From positions 1 through 23,359 of the IMG/VR virus record IMGVR_UViG_3300048591_000807: a DNA stretch of 23,359 nucleotides; one strand, given 5' to 3'. Made by a program: the position numbers and the translations under genes. Below, one piece after another: positions 15,540-21,792 of the stretch; position 1 is the stretch's first letter, and every line of letters begins with the position of its first letter. This DNA is from a virus. The notes beneath the pieces were generated by a model. The model did no database searches, was not told where the DNA came from, and saw only the letters and a program-made list of their open reading frames with translations.

Positions 15540-15886
15540 TGGCGACACTTGCCGCGCAATCCATCCCCGACGCCGCGACGCAGACCGTGCGGCGGGCCTA
15601 TCGTGGGGCGTCTTTCGTCTTGGCCAATGGCACCGTGGTGCATGACCTCGTAAGCTCCTCCGCCAAGTCGATCCTATCCATCACCTGGCAAGCCATCACC
15701 GCGGCCCAACTGACCGCCATTCAAACCGGCTACGACGCGCTGAGCGCATCGGGCACCTACACCGACCACAACAGCACCGCGTGGACTGTCATTCAAGATG
15801 AATCGTTGCCACCCCTCGAATACGAGGAAGTGAACGCAGCCAGCGGGCCGCGCTACAACGTCAGCCTGACGCTAAGGCAGGTGTAG
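15539..15886 (+). CDS. Short distal-tail/minor tail protein (115 aa)
   Basis: Follows the tape measure with TAATG coupling. It is a small beta-rich protein with a central helix (ITAAQLTAIQTGYDAL) between strands and a closing YNVSLTLRQV strand. The layout (strand, WQAITAAQ helix, T-W-T-V-I-Q-D strand) resembles short tail-tip proteins built on a tube-like fold. It is likely positioned at the tube end between tape measure and hub. The exact family is not recognised. Confidence 0.6.
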   Translation: MATLAAQSIPDAATQTVRRAYRGASFVLANGTVVHDLVSSSAKSILSITWQAITAAQLTAIQTGYDALSASGTYTDHNSTAWTVIQDESLPPLEYEEVNAASGPRYNVSLTLRQV

Positions 15887-15887
15887 C

Positions 15888-17489
15888 ATGGCGATCCAGA
15901 TCCGCGCCAAAACCGACCCGGTATCGACCAACGGGACCAGCGTCACCGTCACCAAGCCGACGGGCACGGTGGCCGGCGACTTTATGCTGCTCATGACCAC
16001 CGTCAGCAATCCCGCCGCCGGCATTCTGCAAGCGCCGGCGGGCTGGACCGAGATCCAGCGCGGCGGGCTGAACGATGATGATCCTGCGGTCGGCTGGTTC
16101 AAGGTGGCCGGGGCATCGGAGCCGGCTGACTATACCCTGACCATCAACCTGACCGGCGCGATTGGCGCGGGCATTATTAGCTTCTACTCCGACACCGCGC
16201 AGCCGATCACGATTGACGACGTGCAACAACAGTACAATGCCAGCGGGGATCGGGTCTATCCGTCGGTGACATTCTCCGCCGCCGGCTACCTCATCTGCTA
16301 CGGCACGACGCTGCTGTTTAACACGACGCCGGCGCCGGGGATGACCGAGCAGTGGGATGTGACGATCAGCAGCAACCGCGCCTACTGTATGACCGAGGCC
16401 ATCGGCGCGGCGGGGGCCTCGGGCACACGCACCGCCACGGGCACGACCGCGGCGAGCAACTGCATTAGCCTGGCGCTGGTCGAAGGCGCAACGGTCTACC
16501 GCTGCCCACAGTGGCGCTCCTACGATAGCTACGGCCCCACGAATAGCACTACCTCGTTTGATGTCGATATTCCGGCCGATGCCGAGGCCGGCGATCTACT
16601 GCTCCTCCAAGTCGTGACGGATGCGGATCGCACCATCACCACGCCAACGGGCTGGACGCTGCTCTCTGCGCAGGCCGGGGCCGGCGGCCAGCACATCTAC
16701 AGCCGCACGGCTGAGGCGGGCGACGCGGGCGACGCGGTGACCGTGGCGTTTGATGGCGCAACCGTGGCCATGATCGGCATCATCGCGGCCATCTACAGCC
16801 CCAACGGCAAGTCGCTGACCATCAGCGACACGACCGCGGGCACAGGTACGGCCGCCGCCGGCATCACCTACCCCTCGGTGACCGCCGAGGGCGTTGACGC
16901 GCTCCTGGTCGGCATTGCCAGCAACAGCGCGACGACGGGGGTCGAAGCCGCGGCGCATGACGGCTTTTTCGAGCGGATTGATTTGGGTAGCACGGCCTGT
17001 CACACTTTTTGGGGCACGGAGCTGCTGAGCGTGGCCGGGGCGACGGCGGCGCGGGCGCTGAATTACACGACGGGCACGCAGGACTATTTTGCGCTGTCCC
17101 TGGCCATCGAGGAAGTCAACGAGGGGATCTTGTTCAATGGCACCGACCTGCGGCCCTGGCTCAAATCGTGGAGCCTGGAGAGCAACATGCGGGTGGCCGA
17201 TACCACGGTCATCCCTAGCACTGCCGCCGAACAGATTCCGATCCTCTCCGACTGGCGCTTCAACATGACGGGCCTATGGGCCGCGGCCCTTGACGATGTG
17301 CTGGGCGCGCAGGTGGCGCAGAGCCAGGACGCGGATAACAGTCTGTTTGTCGAGATTGACGGCGCGGTGACCTATGAGAGCGATACCGTGTTTGTGAGTG
17401 GGTACAAAGTGGAGATGAATGTCGATAATGCGCTGGTGTGGAGCGGGTCGATCGCGATTAGTGGCGCGCCGGAACGGGGGACACTGTGA
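15888..17489 (+). CDS. Multidomain minor tail protein with tandem beta-sandwiches and a C-terminal tail-tube-like module (533 aa)
   Basis: Three parts are visible. Residues 1-200 and about 205-410 are two copies of a sandwich with AGD-x-x-LL, then P-x-GWT, then a Y/W strand and a YPSVT strand. Residues 414-533 form a module that parallels the 133-aa protein encoded at 12296-12697 (DTTV-x-x-STA-x-E-x-I ... WSG-x-x-x-ISG-x-P). The first two copies could face outward for host-surface binding while the last docks to the tube. ATG at 15888 follows the previous stop by one base; its TGA overlaps the hub GTG (GTGA). Probably a distal-tail (Dit) analogue. No enzymatic motif. Confidence 0.65.
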   Translation: MAIQIRAKTDPVSTNGTSVTVTKPTGTVAGDFMLLMTTVSNPAAGILQAPAGWTEIQRGGLNDDDPAVGWFKVAGASEPADYTLTINLTGAIGAGIISFYSDTAQPITIDDVQQQYNASGDRVYPSVTFSAAGYLICYGTTLLFNTTPAPGMTEQWDVTISSNRAYCMTEAIGAAGASGTRTATGTTAASNCISLALVEGATVYRCPQWRSYDSYGPTNSTTSFDVDIPADAEAGDLLLLQVVTDADRTITTPTGWTLLSAQAGAGGQHIYSRTAEAGDAGDAVTVAFDGATVAMIGIIAAIYSPNGKSLTISDTTAGTGTAAAGITYPSVTAEGVDALLVGIASNSATTGVEAAAHDGFFERIDLGSTACHTFWGTELLSVAGATAARALNYTTGTQDYFALSLAIEEVNEGILFNGTDLRPWLKSWSLESNMRVADTTVIPSTAAEQIPILSDWRFNMTGLWAAALDDVLGAQVAQSQDADNSLFVEIDGAVTYESDTVFVSGYKVEMNVDNALVWSGSIAISGAPERGTL

Positions 17490-19009
17490 CATCACGCCAA
17501 ATCCGCGCCCGCGTCGATATTGATTGGGACATCGATGGCACCTACACCGAGGAGACTGATCGCCTCATCTCCGCCCGCGGGTCGCTGCGCATCGCTCCGC
17601 CCCAGCAGAGCATCACCGCAACCTCTGGCCAAATTGCGCAGATGAGCATCGAGCTGGACAACTCCGACAATCGCTACAGTCCGCTGATTACGACCGGGCC
17701 GCTCTATGCGGACATCAGCAACGGCGGGATGTACCATCTGCCGATCACACTACTGGTCAGCATCGACGGCGGGTCGAATTATGAGACCGTCTTCAACGGC
17801 AACGCCAAGCTGCCAAGGCACACGACGCTGGCGCCGGGCCAGCCGAAGACGCTCAAGCTCGATTGCCGGGGGCACGAAGAGCGGATCCTCAACATGCGGC
17901 TCGACACGGAGCTTGACGACTTCGTGGCCTACAACGCGGCCGGCATGACCGAGGCGGAGCTGATCGAGGATGTGTTGCTGAACTACGTCGGGTTGCTCTC
18001 CGGTGAGCTGGACATCAACGATGGGTCGTTCGTCGTGCCGTGGTTCTGGTTGGCGGATGCAAGCCCGGTCGAAGCGTGCTGGCGCTTGGCGGCGGCCAGC
18101 GGCGGGCGGTTTTACTGCCCGCGTGAGGGACTCTTTACCTTCGAGTCTTGGACGCACTGGCTCACCAATGCCAAGAGCGTGACATCGCAGAAGACGTTTG
18201 ACCGCGATGACTTCGAGAGTTTGACGCTCTACTACGAAGATGCGGACCTTTCGAGCAACACGCAGGTGCGGGCCAGCCTGTACGGCCTTGACGATAGCGG
18301 GGAGCTGTGGAGCGCTGACGAGGCGCTGACCGTGCCACCTGGTGAGACGATTACCGTCTCGGCTGACCTGAGCGGGCCGGCCTACAGCATCAGCAGCATT
18401 ACCTACACGGCGCGCACCGCCGGCGGGACGGACCTCAGCGGCTCGATTACGCTGACCAGCGTGGCCTATGCCGAGCGGGTCGAACTGGAGTTCGCCAACG
18501 CGCACGCGACGTTGCCGGCGATCATCGGCGGCCTGACCATCACCGGGCAAAGCATCGGCGTGGTCGCGACGTATGAGGAGCGGCGCGCATCGGCGGAAAG
18601 CTTCTGGGGCAATCCGGTGCGGCCTGACACGAGCCTGACCCGGCGGGTGTCGTCTCCCTGGATTCAGAACCGCAGTCAAGCCGCCGCCTTTGCCGAGTTC
18701 CTGTTGGCGCGGCAGGAGCTGCCGACGTTGTACGCCATCATCGAGGGCACGCCGGGGATACCGGATCGGGATCTGGGTGACCTGGTGACGATTGACGACT
18801 CGGAGCAGATGAGTAGTGCGGATACGTTTTTTGTGGTGGCGATTGATTGGTCGATCGGTGTGACGTCCGGTTTCCGACAGTCGCTGACCTGCGTGCGGCG
18901 GTCGGACGTGTTCGAGTACGCCGCGGGCGGTGTTGACGCGGGCTATTTTTTGTTGGGTACGAGCGAGCTGGGCGCGGCTAGCGACCCCAAAGGAAGGTTG
19001 TATTTTTAA
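17486..19009 (+). CDS. Tail hub / Tal-like protein (507 aa)
   Basis: Starts with GTG overlapping the previous stop. Beginning with RQIRARVDIDWDIDGTY it resembles the hub fold of gp27/Tal-type proteins: an early barrel (IRARVDIDWD ... MSIELDNSDNRYSP), then LPITLLVSIDGGSNYETVFNGNA and a central helical part (EAELIEDVLLNYVGL, ASPVEACWRLAAASGGRFYCPREGLFTFE). A later region contains SPWIQNRSQAAAFAEFLLARQELPTLYAIIEG, common in the last hub barrel, and a final RDLGDLVTIDD. Length is in the usual hub range; I see no lysozyme-like or peptidase tail. Order after the tape measure and before tip proteins supports it. Confidence 0.78.
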   Translation: MTSRQIRARVDIDWDIDGTYTEETDRLISARGSLRIAPPQQSITATSGQIAQMSIELDNSDNRYSPLITTGPLYADISNGGMYHLPITLLVSIDGGSNYETVFNGNAKLPRHTTLAPGQPKTLKLDCRGHEERILNMRLDTELDDFVAYNAAGMTEAELIEDVLLNYVGLLSGELDINDGSFVVPWFWLADASPVEACWRLAAASGGRFYCPREGLFTFESWTHWLTNAKSVTSQKTFDRDDFESLTLYYEDADLSSNTQVRASLYGLDDSGELWSADEALTVPPGETITVSADLSGPAYSISSITYTARTAGGTDLSGSITLTSVAYAERVELEFANAHATLPAIIGGLTITGQSIGVVATYEERRASAESFWGNPVRPDTSLTRRVSSPWIQNRSQAAAFAEFLLARQELPTLYAIIEGTPGIPDRDLGDLVTIDDSEQMSSADTFFVVAIDWSIGVTSGFRQSLTCVRRSDVFEYAAGGVDAGYFLLGTSELGAASDPKGRLYF

Positions 19010-19452
19010 TGGCTTATACTGCGAATCCAACTTTTTCAGATGGCAACATTTTGACCGCCGCACAGATGAATGTCTTAGCCGACAATATCGAGTTCCTCTA
19101 CTCCCTCACCTCTGGCGTGCAGATCCCGTTTACCTCCGAGACGCTGACCGTAGGCGGTGACTCGCGTAATTGGGCCTTTCGTCGCCAAGCGCGCTATCTG
19201 CACTACAAGATCCGTAGCACCCAAAACGACACGGATAAGCTGCGCATCTTTGTCAATGGCAATGCTGAGCTTGACGATGGCACCAACCGGATCGGGGCTT
19301 ATACGTGGGAATCGTACATTGATTTGACTGGCATTACCGCCGTGCCTGCGGTGGGGGCCTTCTATGTCGTCTATGCTGAGTTCACCAGCTTGACTGGGCC
19401 AAATGAGTGGGTTGTTGATTATTTTCTGGAAAGCGATTCGACCACGCTCTAA
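19009..19452 (+). CDS. Tail tip protein, first of two tandem paralogues (147 aa)
   Basis: TAATG overlap with the hub; AGGAAGG lies 11 bases before the ATG. Residues 1-33 (TFSDGNILTAAQMNVLADNIEFLY) match the start of the next gene's product: F-x-D/H-G-(N/D)-I-(L/P)-T-A-A-Q, the short helix often found at the base of phage fibre or receptor-binding proteins. The rest is beta-rich with NWAFRRQARYLHYKI and a YTWESYIDL strand. Probably part of the tail tip or receptor-binding apparatus. Family name not recognised. Confidence 0.7.
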   Translation: MAYTANPTFSDGNILTAAQMNVLADNIEFLYSLTSGVQIPFTSETLTVGGDSRNWAFRRQARYLHYKIRSTQNDTDKLRIFVNGNAELDDGTNRIGAYTWESYIDLTGITAVPAVGAFYVVYAEFTSLTGPNEWVVDYFLESDSTTL

Positions 19453-19461
19453 GGGGGACTT

Positions 19462-19827
19462 ATGGCCTACGCTGTACCGCACCGATTCGCGCACGGAGAC
19501 ATCCCGACCGCGGCCCAACTCACGACCTACACCGATGCGCTTGGCGCCATTTATGCGGTGCTGGGGGACGTGCAACAGTTCTATGGGGCGGCCAGCCTCA
19601 AAGGGGCGGAGGACAACAATCACTGGTTTATTCGCCGGCCTGGGCTGCGCTGGCTCTGGGTGCGCGGCGATGGCACCCTAACCGTGCCATCGGTCGGCAT
19701 CGGAGACGAGGCATTAAGCGACAGTGACGAGCCGACCCGGTTCGATCTCGATTCGTTGGGCGTGCCCAGCGGCGCGCTGTTTTACGTGAGCGATTCGCTG
19801 TATTGCATTTTGACCCGCGACCCATAG
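19462..19827 (+). CDS. Tail tip protein, second tandem paralogue (121 aa)
   Basis: GGGGG four bases before the ATG. The N-terminus (HRFAHGDIPTAAQLTTYTDALGAIYAVL) parallels the preceding protein, and both continue to a W-x-x-R-R-x-x-x-R/Y-x-L strand (HWFIRRPGLRWLWVRG here). The C-terminal halves differ more, as expected for surface-exposed host-binding parts. Its stop TAG is followed immediately by the ribosome site of the CAP lipoprotein gene. Tandem duplication with divergence is the simplest explanation. Confidence 0.7.
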   Translation: MAYAVPHRFAHGDIPTAAQLTTYTDALGAIYAVLGDVQQFYGAASLKGAEDNNHWFIRRPGLRWLWVRGDGTLTVPSVGIGDEALSDSDEPTRFDLDSLGVPSGALFYVSDSLYCILTRDP

Positions 19828-19837
19828 GAGACCCACC

Positions 19838-20440
19838 ATGCCGCACCTGCGGTTGCTGCTCATCCTCGCCGCCCTCCTCGCCGGCTGTAGCCCAGCCCAC
19901 ATCCCGCAACCCGTCAGCCCGCTCCATTACGCCTATATGCCGCTTGTGCGGCTGGCGCAGCCCACACCCACGCCAACCGCGCCGGCCTGCTACCGCAGCG
20001 GGCCGGCGGTGGACTTTGCGCAGCTCCTGGCCACGGACGCACGCCAACAGCGCACGACCGTGCGCTGCCATCCGGCATTGGTGGAAGCGGCGCAACACCG
20101 CGCCGAATCAATGGCAAGACGGCGCTACTTTGGCCACTGTGATCCAAGCGGCATCTGCCCCAACCCCGTGGCGCGGGCCGCGGGTTGCCGGCTCCCCGCG
20201 GCCTACACGCTCAACGGCAACAACATCGAATCGATTCTGGCTGGCACGCCCGATCCGGCGCTGACGTGGCAACTGCTGAGCGCATCGCCTGCCCATGCGC
20301 GCCATTTGCTGGGGCTGGATGCGTTTTTCCGTGAGCAGGGTGATATCGGGGTGGCGTTTGTGGCGGTGCCCGGGTCGGAGTACTCGTATTACTGGGTCAT
20401 CCTGATCGCCATCTGCGAGGTGCCCACCAGTGGCGAGTGA
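19838..20440 (+). CDS. CAP-domain (SCP/PR1-like) lipoprotein (200 aa)
   Basis: AGGAG at 19826-19830 sits seven bases before the ATG. Residues 1-17 are a lipoprotein signal (LRLLLILAALLAGC, lipobox L14-A15-G16-C17), so the mature protein is likely tethered outside the cytoplasmic membrane. A linker follows with YMPLV and PTPTPT. The CAP domain spans about 60-195: HPALVEAAQHRAESMA helix, YFGHCDPSG (His100), NGNNIES (Glu131), SPAHARHLLG (His153, His156), GDIGVAFV and a closing YYWVILIAIC strand. His and Glu are the family's cleft residues. Bacterial CAP roles are mostly unknown. In a phage it could change the host envelope, exclude other phages or assist lysis. It is the first non-virion-like gene after the tail. 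Confidence 0.85.
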   Translation: MPHLRLLLILAALLAGCSPAHIPQPVSPLHYAYMPLVRLAQPTPTPTAPACYRSGPAVDFAQLLATDARQQRTTVRCHPALVEAAQHRAESMARRRYFGHCDPSGICPNPVARAAGCRLPAAYTLNGNNIESILAGTPDPALTWQLLSASPAHARHLLGLDAFFREQGDIGVAFVAVPGSEYSYYWVILIAICEVPTSGE

Positions 20441-20513
20441 GGTGTGGTTCTTTCTGGCTGGGCTCGTGCTCGGCATGGCGGTGTTTGCGGCGTTTTTGCA
20501 GTGGGAGGGATGA
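20430..20513 (+). CDS. Possible 27-residue membrane peptide
   Basis: A GTG at 20430 overlaps the end of the CAP gene and the frame stops with TGA at 20511-20513, one base before the next ATG. The product is almost one hydrophobic helix (VWFFLAGLVLGMAVFAAFL) with a short charged end. Exact tiling between two coupled genes and membrane character favour a real micro-gene. Very short length, a GTG start and weak ribosome site argue caution. Confidence 0.35.
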   Translation: MASEVWFFLAGLVLGMAVFAAFLQWEG

Positions 20514-20732
20514 ATGTTTTTCTACGTGACGGTGGGGGATGCGCTGGGCGCAACCACAACGACGGTCTGTGTCAATCGGTCGGAGCTCGACCGGCATTTG
20601 CAGACCTTGCCGGCTGAGCTTGAGTGCGTGCTCACGTTGCCGGAGGACATGCGCAATCGGGTGCATGTCGTGGAGGGCCGGCCGCGCTTCGTGCGGCGCG
20701 TGGTGCCGCCGCGGTACGTGTTGGCGGAATAA
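20514..20732 (+). CDS. Small hypothetical protein, last gene of the + operon (72 aa)
   Basis: GGAGG at 20504-20508 precedes the ATG by five bases. The product starts with an aliphatic strand (FFYVTVGDALG), then a helix (NRSELDRHLQTL) and a basic C-terminal part (RFVRRVVPPRYVLAE). It is soluble by appearance. Its TAA (20730-20732) enters the left arm of the terminator. Family not recognised and no motif seen. Could be an early or regulatory phage protein. Confidence 0.65.
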   Translation: MFFYVTVGDALGATTTTVCVNRSELDRHLQTLPAELECVLTLPEDMRNRVHVVEGRPRFVRRVVPPRYVLAE

Positions 20733-20765
20733 AAGAGAGGGCAGCCACTTGGCTGCCCTCTCTTT
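20732..20765. terminator. Bidirectional Rho-independent terminator between convergent operons
   Basis: Perfect 15-bp stem: left arm 20732-20746, loop ACTT 20747-20750, right arm 20751-20765. The arms end in AAA and TTT, so it can act on both strands, though the T-tract is short. The stop codon of the + gene ends at the first base of the left arm and the stop of the - gene begins inside the right arm. Confidence 0.85.
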
Positions 20766-21204
20766 AAGACTTGAAGCAGTACTCTGTCGCTGCGCTACCC
20801 ATTTCTTCGGGGTAGAATTTTGCTTCCCCGTTGCTGTACTCTGCCACAAGCTTGATTCCGTCCTGTTGCTCAACCGCTTCGGCGTATGGGTGACTGTCGG
20901 TCTCCCATGCGTCGGTCTGGCCAATCCACAAGTCCGACGCATCCGCCACGAAGTTGCTAGATCCAACGCTCCAGGCCGCTGCTCTCGCCGTGTCCACCAG
21001 CCACAGCCCGCCGGCGTTGTCTTCCCACAGCGTGACCCACTCCCGATTGTACTCCACTTCGTGTCGGTCGATGATTGACCGGATCTGCTCGCTCGTGTAC
21101 CCGGCTTGCCGCTCAAAGAGCGTAAAGCATTTCGTCGTGACCGGCTCCGCCAGGGGCTTGCGCCCCTGGCCGCGGCCTGCTCCTCCGTGGCTATTTGCAC
21201 TCAC
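20764..21204 (-). CDS. Hypothetical protein of the minus-strand cassette (146 aa)
   Basis: I chose GTG at 21204 because a GGAGG lies five bases upstream on the minus strand. An ATG at 21240 lacks a ribosome site and would increase overlap with the upstream gene; the GTG start leaves a 14-base overlap. The N-terminus is basic and Gly-rich (HGGAGRGQGRKPL), a pattern common at the start of small phage DNA-associated proteins. It is followed by FTLFERQAGYTSEQIRSIIDRH, likely helical. The remainder is acidic with many Trp and Asp. Family unknown. It shares the transcript with the 91-aa gene just upstream. Confidence 0.65.
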   Translation of the reverse strand: MSANSHGGAGRGQGRKPLAEPVTTKCFTLFERQAGYTSEQIRSIIDRHEVEYNREWVTLWEDNAGGLWLVDTARAAAWSVGSSNFVADASDLWIGQTDAWETDSHPYAEAVEQQDGIKLVAEYSNGEAKFYPEEMGSAATEYCFKS

Positions 21205-21466
21205 AAGCGCCTCCGAAGTTGGCGGGGCAGTTGCCGTCATGATCGCCGGTGGCGACAACCGCGCCGGCTTGGCTGCCTTCGCTGCGGCTCACTTCGATCA
21301 GCCCATAGTTGCCCAGGGCATTGCAGGCGTTGTTGTACACGCCGTTGCGGTGGGTTGGGATTGTCCAAGTCTTGCTGCCCCCGTCGTACTTGCCGCCAAA
21401 TGTCTTGGCATACTTGACACCCTTGGCAAAATTCTTCTGGCTGACTTTGACTGTGATTGTGCTCAT
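21191..21466 (-). CDS. Small hypothetical protein, first gene of the minus-strand cassette (91 aa)
   Basis: ATG at 21466 with AGGAG six bases upstream on the minus strand, a convincing start; a possible upstream start would fall within the operator. Residues 1-60 contain SQKNFAKGVKYAKTFGGKYDGGSKTWTIP, a K-x-x-G-G-(K/R)-Y/W-D-x-x-x-K-x-W-x-(I/V)-P pattern. I associate this with a small strand-helix module seen at the ends of phage and plasmid proteins (DUF5710-like by pattern only). The last part carries three cysteines (NCPANFGGACECK). No enzymatic motif. Could be a regulator or anti-host protein expressed from the palindrome-controlled promoter. Confidence 0.7.
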   Translation of the reverse strand: MSTITVKVSQKNFAKGVKYAKTFGGKYDGGSKTWTIPTHRNGVYNNACNALGNYGLIEVSRSEGSQAGAVVATGDHDGNCPANFGGACECK

Positions 21467-21478
21467 CGTTCGCTCCTG

Positions 21479-21526
21479 TTTGATTAAATATTGTTTGATA
21501 AGATGATTATACAATATTTAATCAAA
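21479..21526. repeat. Large AT-rich inverted repeat (operator candidate)
   Basis: Sixteen-base arms at 21479-21494 and 21511-21526 are perfect complements separated by 16 bases. The sequence is almost only A and T inside GC-rich DNA. One arm fills the space between the -35 and -10 of the minus-strand promoter; the other covers the region downstream of the start site. This suggests two symmetric repressor or activator sites. Confidence 0.7.
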
Positions 21527-21534
21527 AATAGCAA
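21506..21534 (-). promoter_or_regulatory. Promoter of the minus-strand cassette
   Basis: On the minus strand, TTGCTA (21529-21534) is followed after 17 bases by a perfect TATAAT (21506-21511). Start would be near 21499, leaving a short leader of about 33 bases to the ATG at 21466. It is embedded in the inverted repeat, so occupancy of the repeat should block or modulate it. Confidence 0.7.
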
Positions 21535-21623
21535 CCCCGAATTTCTACGACATTTGACCGATTTCACCCAATTCCACCCCCACGCCTTACGCCGCCCGCA
21601 AGCCTCGCCCGCGCTGGGCAAAC

Positions 21624-21655
21624 AAAAAGGCGAGCTGGCTGAGGCTCGCCTTTTT
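21624..21655 (-). terminator. Rho-independent terminator after the FtsK-like gene
   Basis: Perfect 12-bp stem with arms 21624-21635 and 21644-21655 and an 8-base loop; the minus-strand transcript ends in UUUUU. It lies 138 bases downstream of the FtsK-like stop and before the cassette promoter, insulating one from the other. The A5/T5 ends would let it also work on the + strand. Confidence 0.8.
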
Positions 21656-21792
21656 GATACATCTTGCGGCACGCAATTACTCGCGCCGCTGTCAGAGATT
21701 CGCTAATTGTTGGCAACTCTTCTAGCCGCGGCTTCTTCTGTCACACGCCGCCTGCGGCCATTGTACCGCACGCCGGCCGGCCTGGCAAGGGC
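21656..21792. other. Non-coding stretch between terminator and FtsK-like stop
   Basis: No convincing gene, promoter or RNA seen. It contains a GGCCGGCC-type palindrome near 21774, unremarkable in GC-rich DNA. Confidence 0.4.

Noticed and set aside
17750-19063. Long open frame (437 codons) on the minus strand opposite the tail hub gene
   Set aside because: It is antisense to a well-supported gene, has an Arg/Pro/His-rich composition typical of a GC-rich shadow frame and no ribosome site or coupling.
20954-21487. 177-codon plus-strand frame opposite the minus-strand cassette
   Set aside because: The minus-strand genes have good ribosome sites, a promoter and terminators; the + frame has none of these and lies beyond the + operon terminator.
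21480-21514. Possible plus-strand promoter in the AT-rich repeat
   Set aside because: Hexamers with acceptable spacing are weak on this strand and no + gene follows; the minus-strand match is much better.
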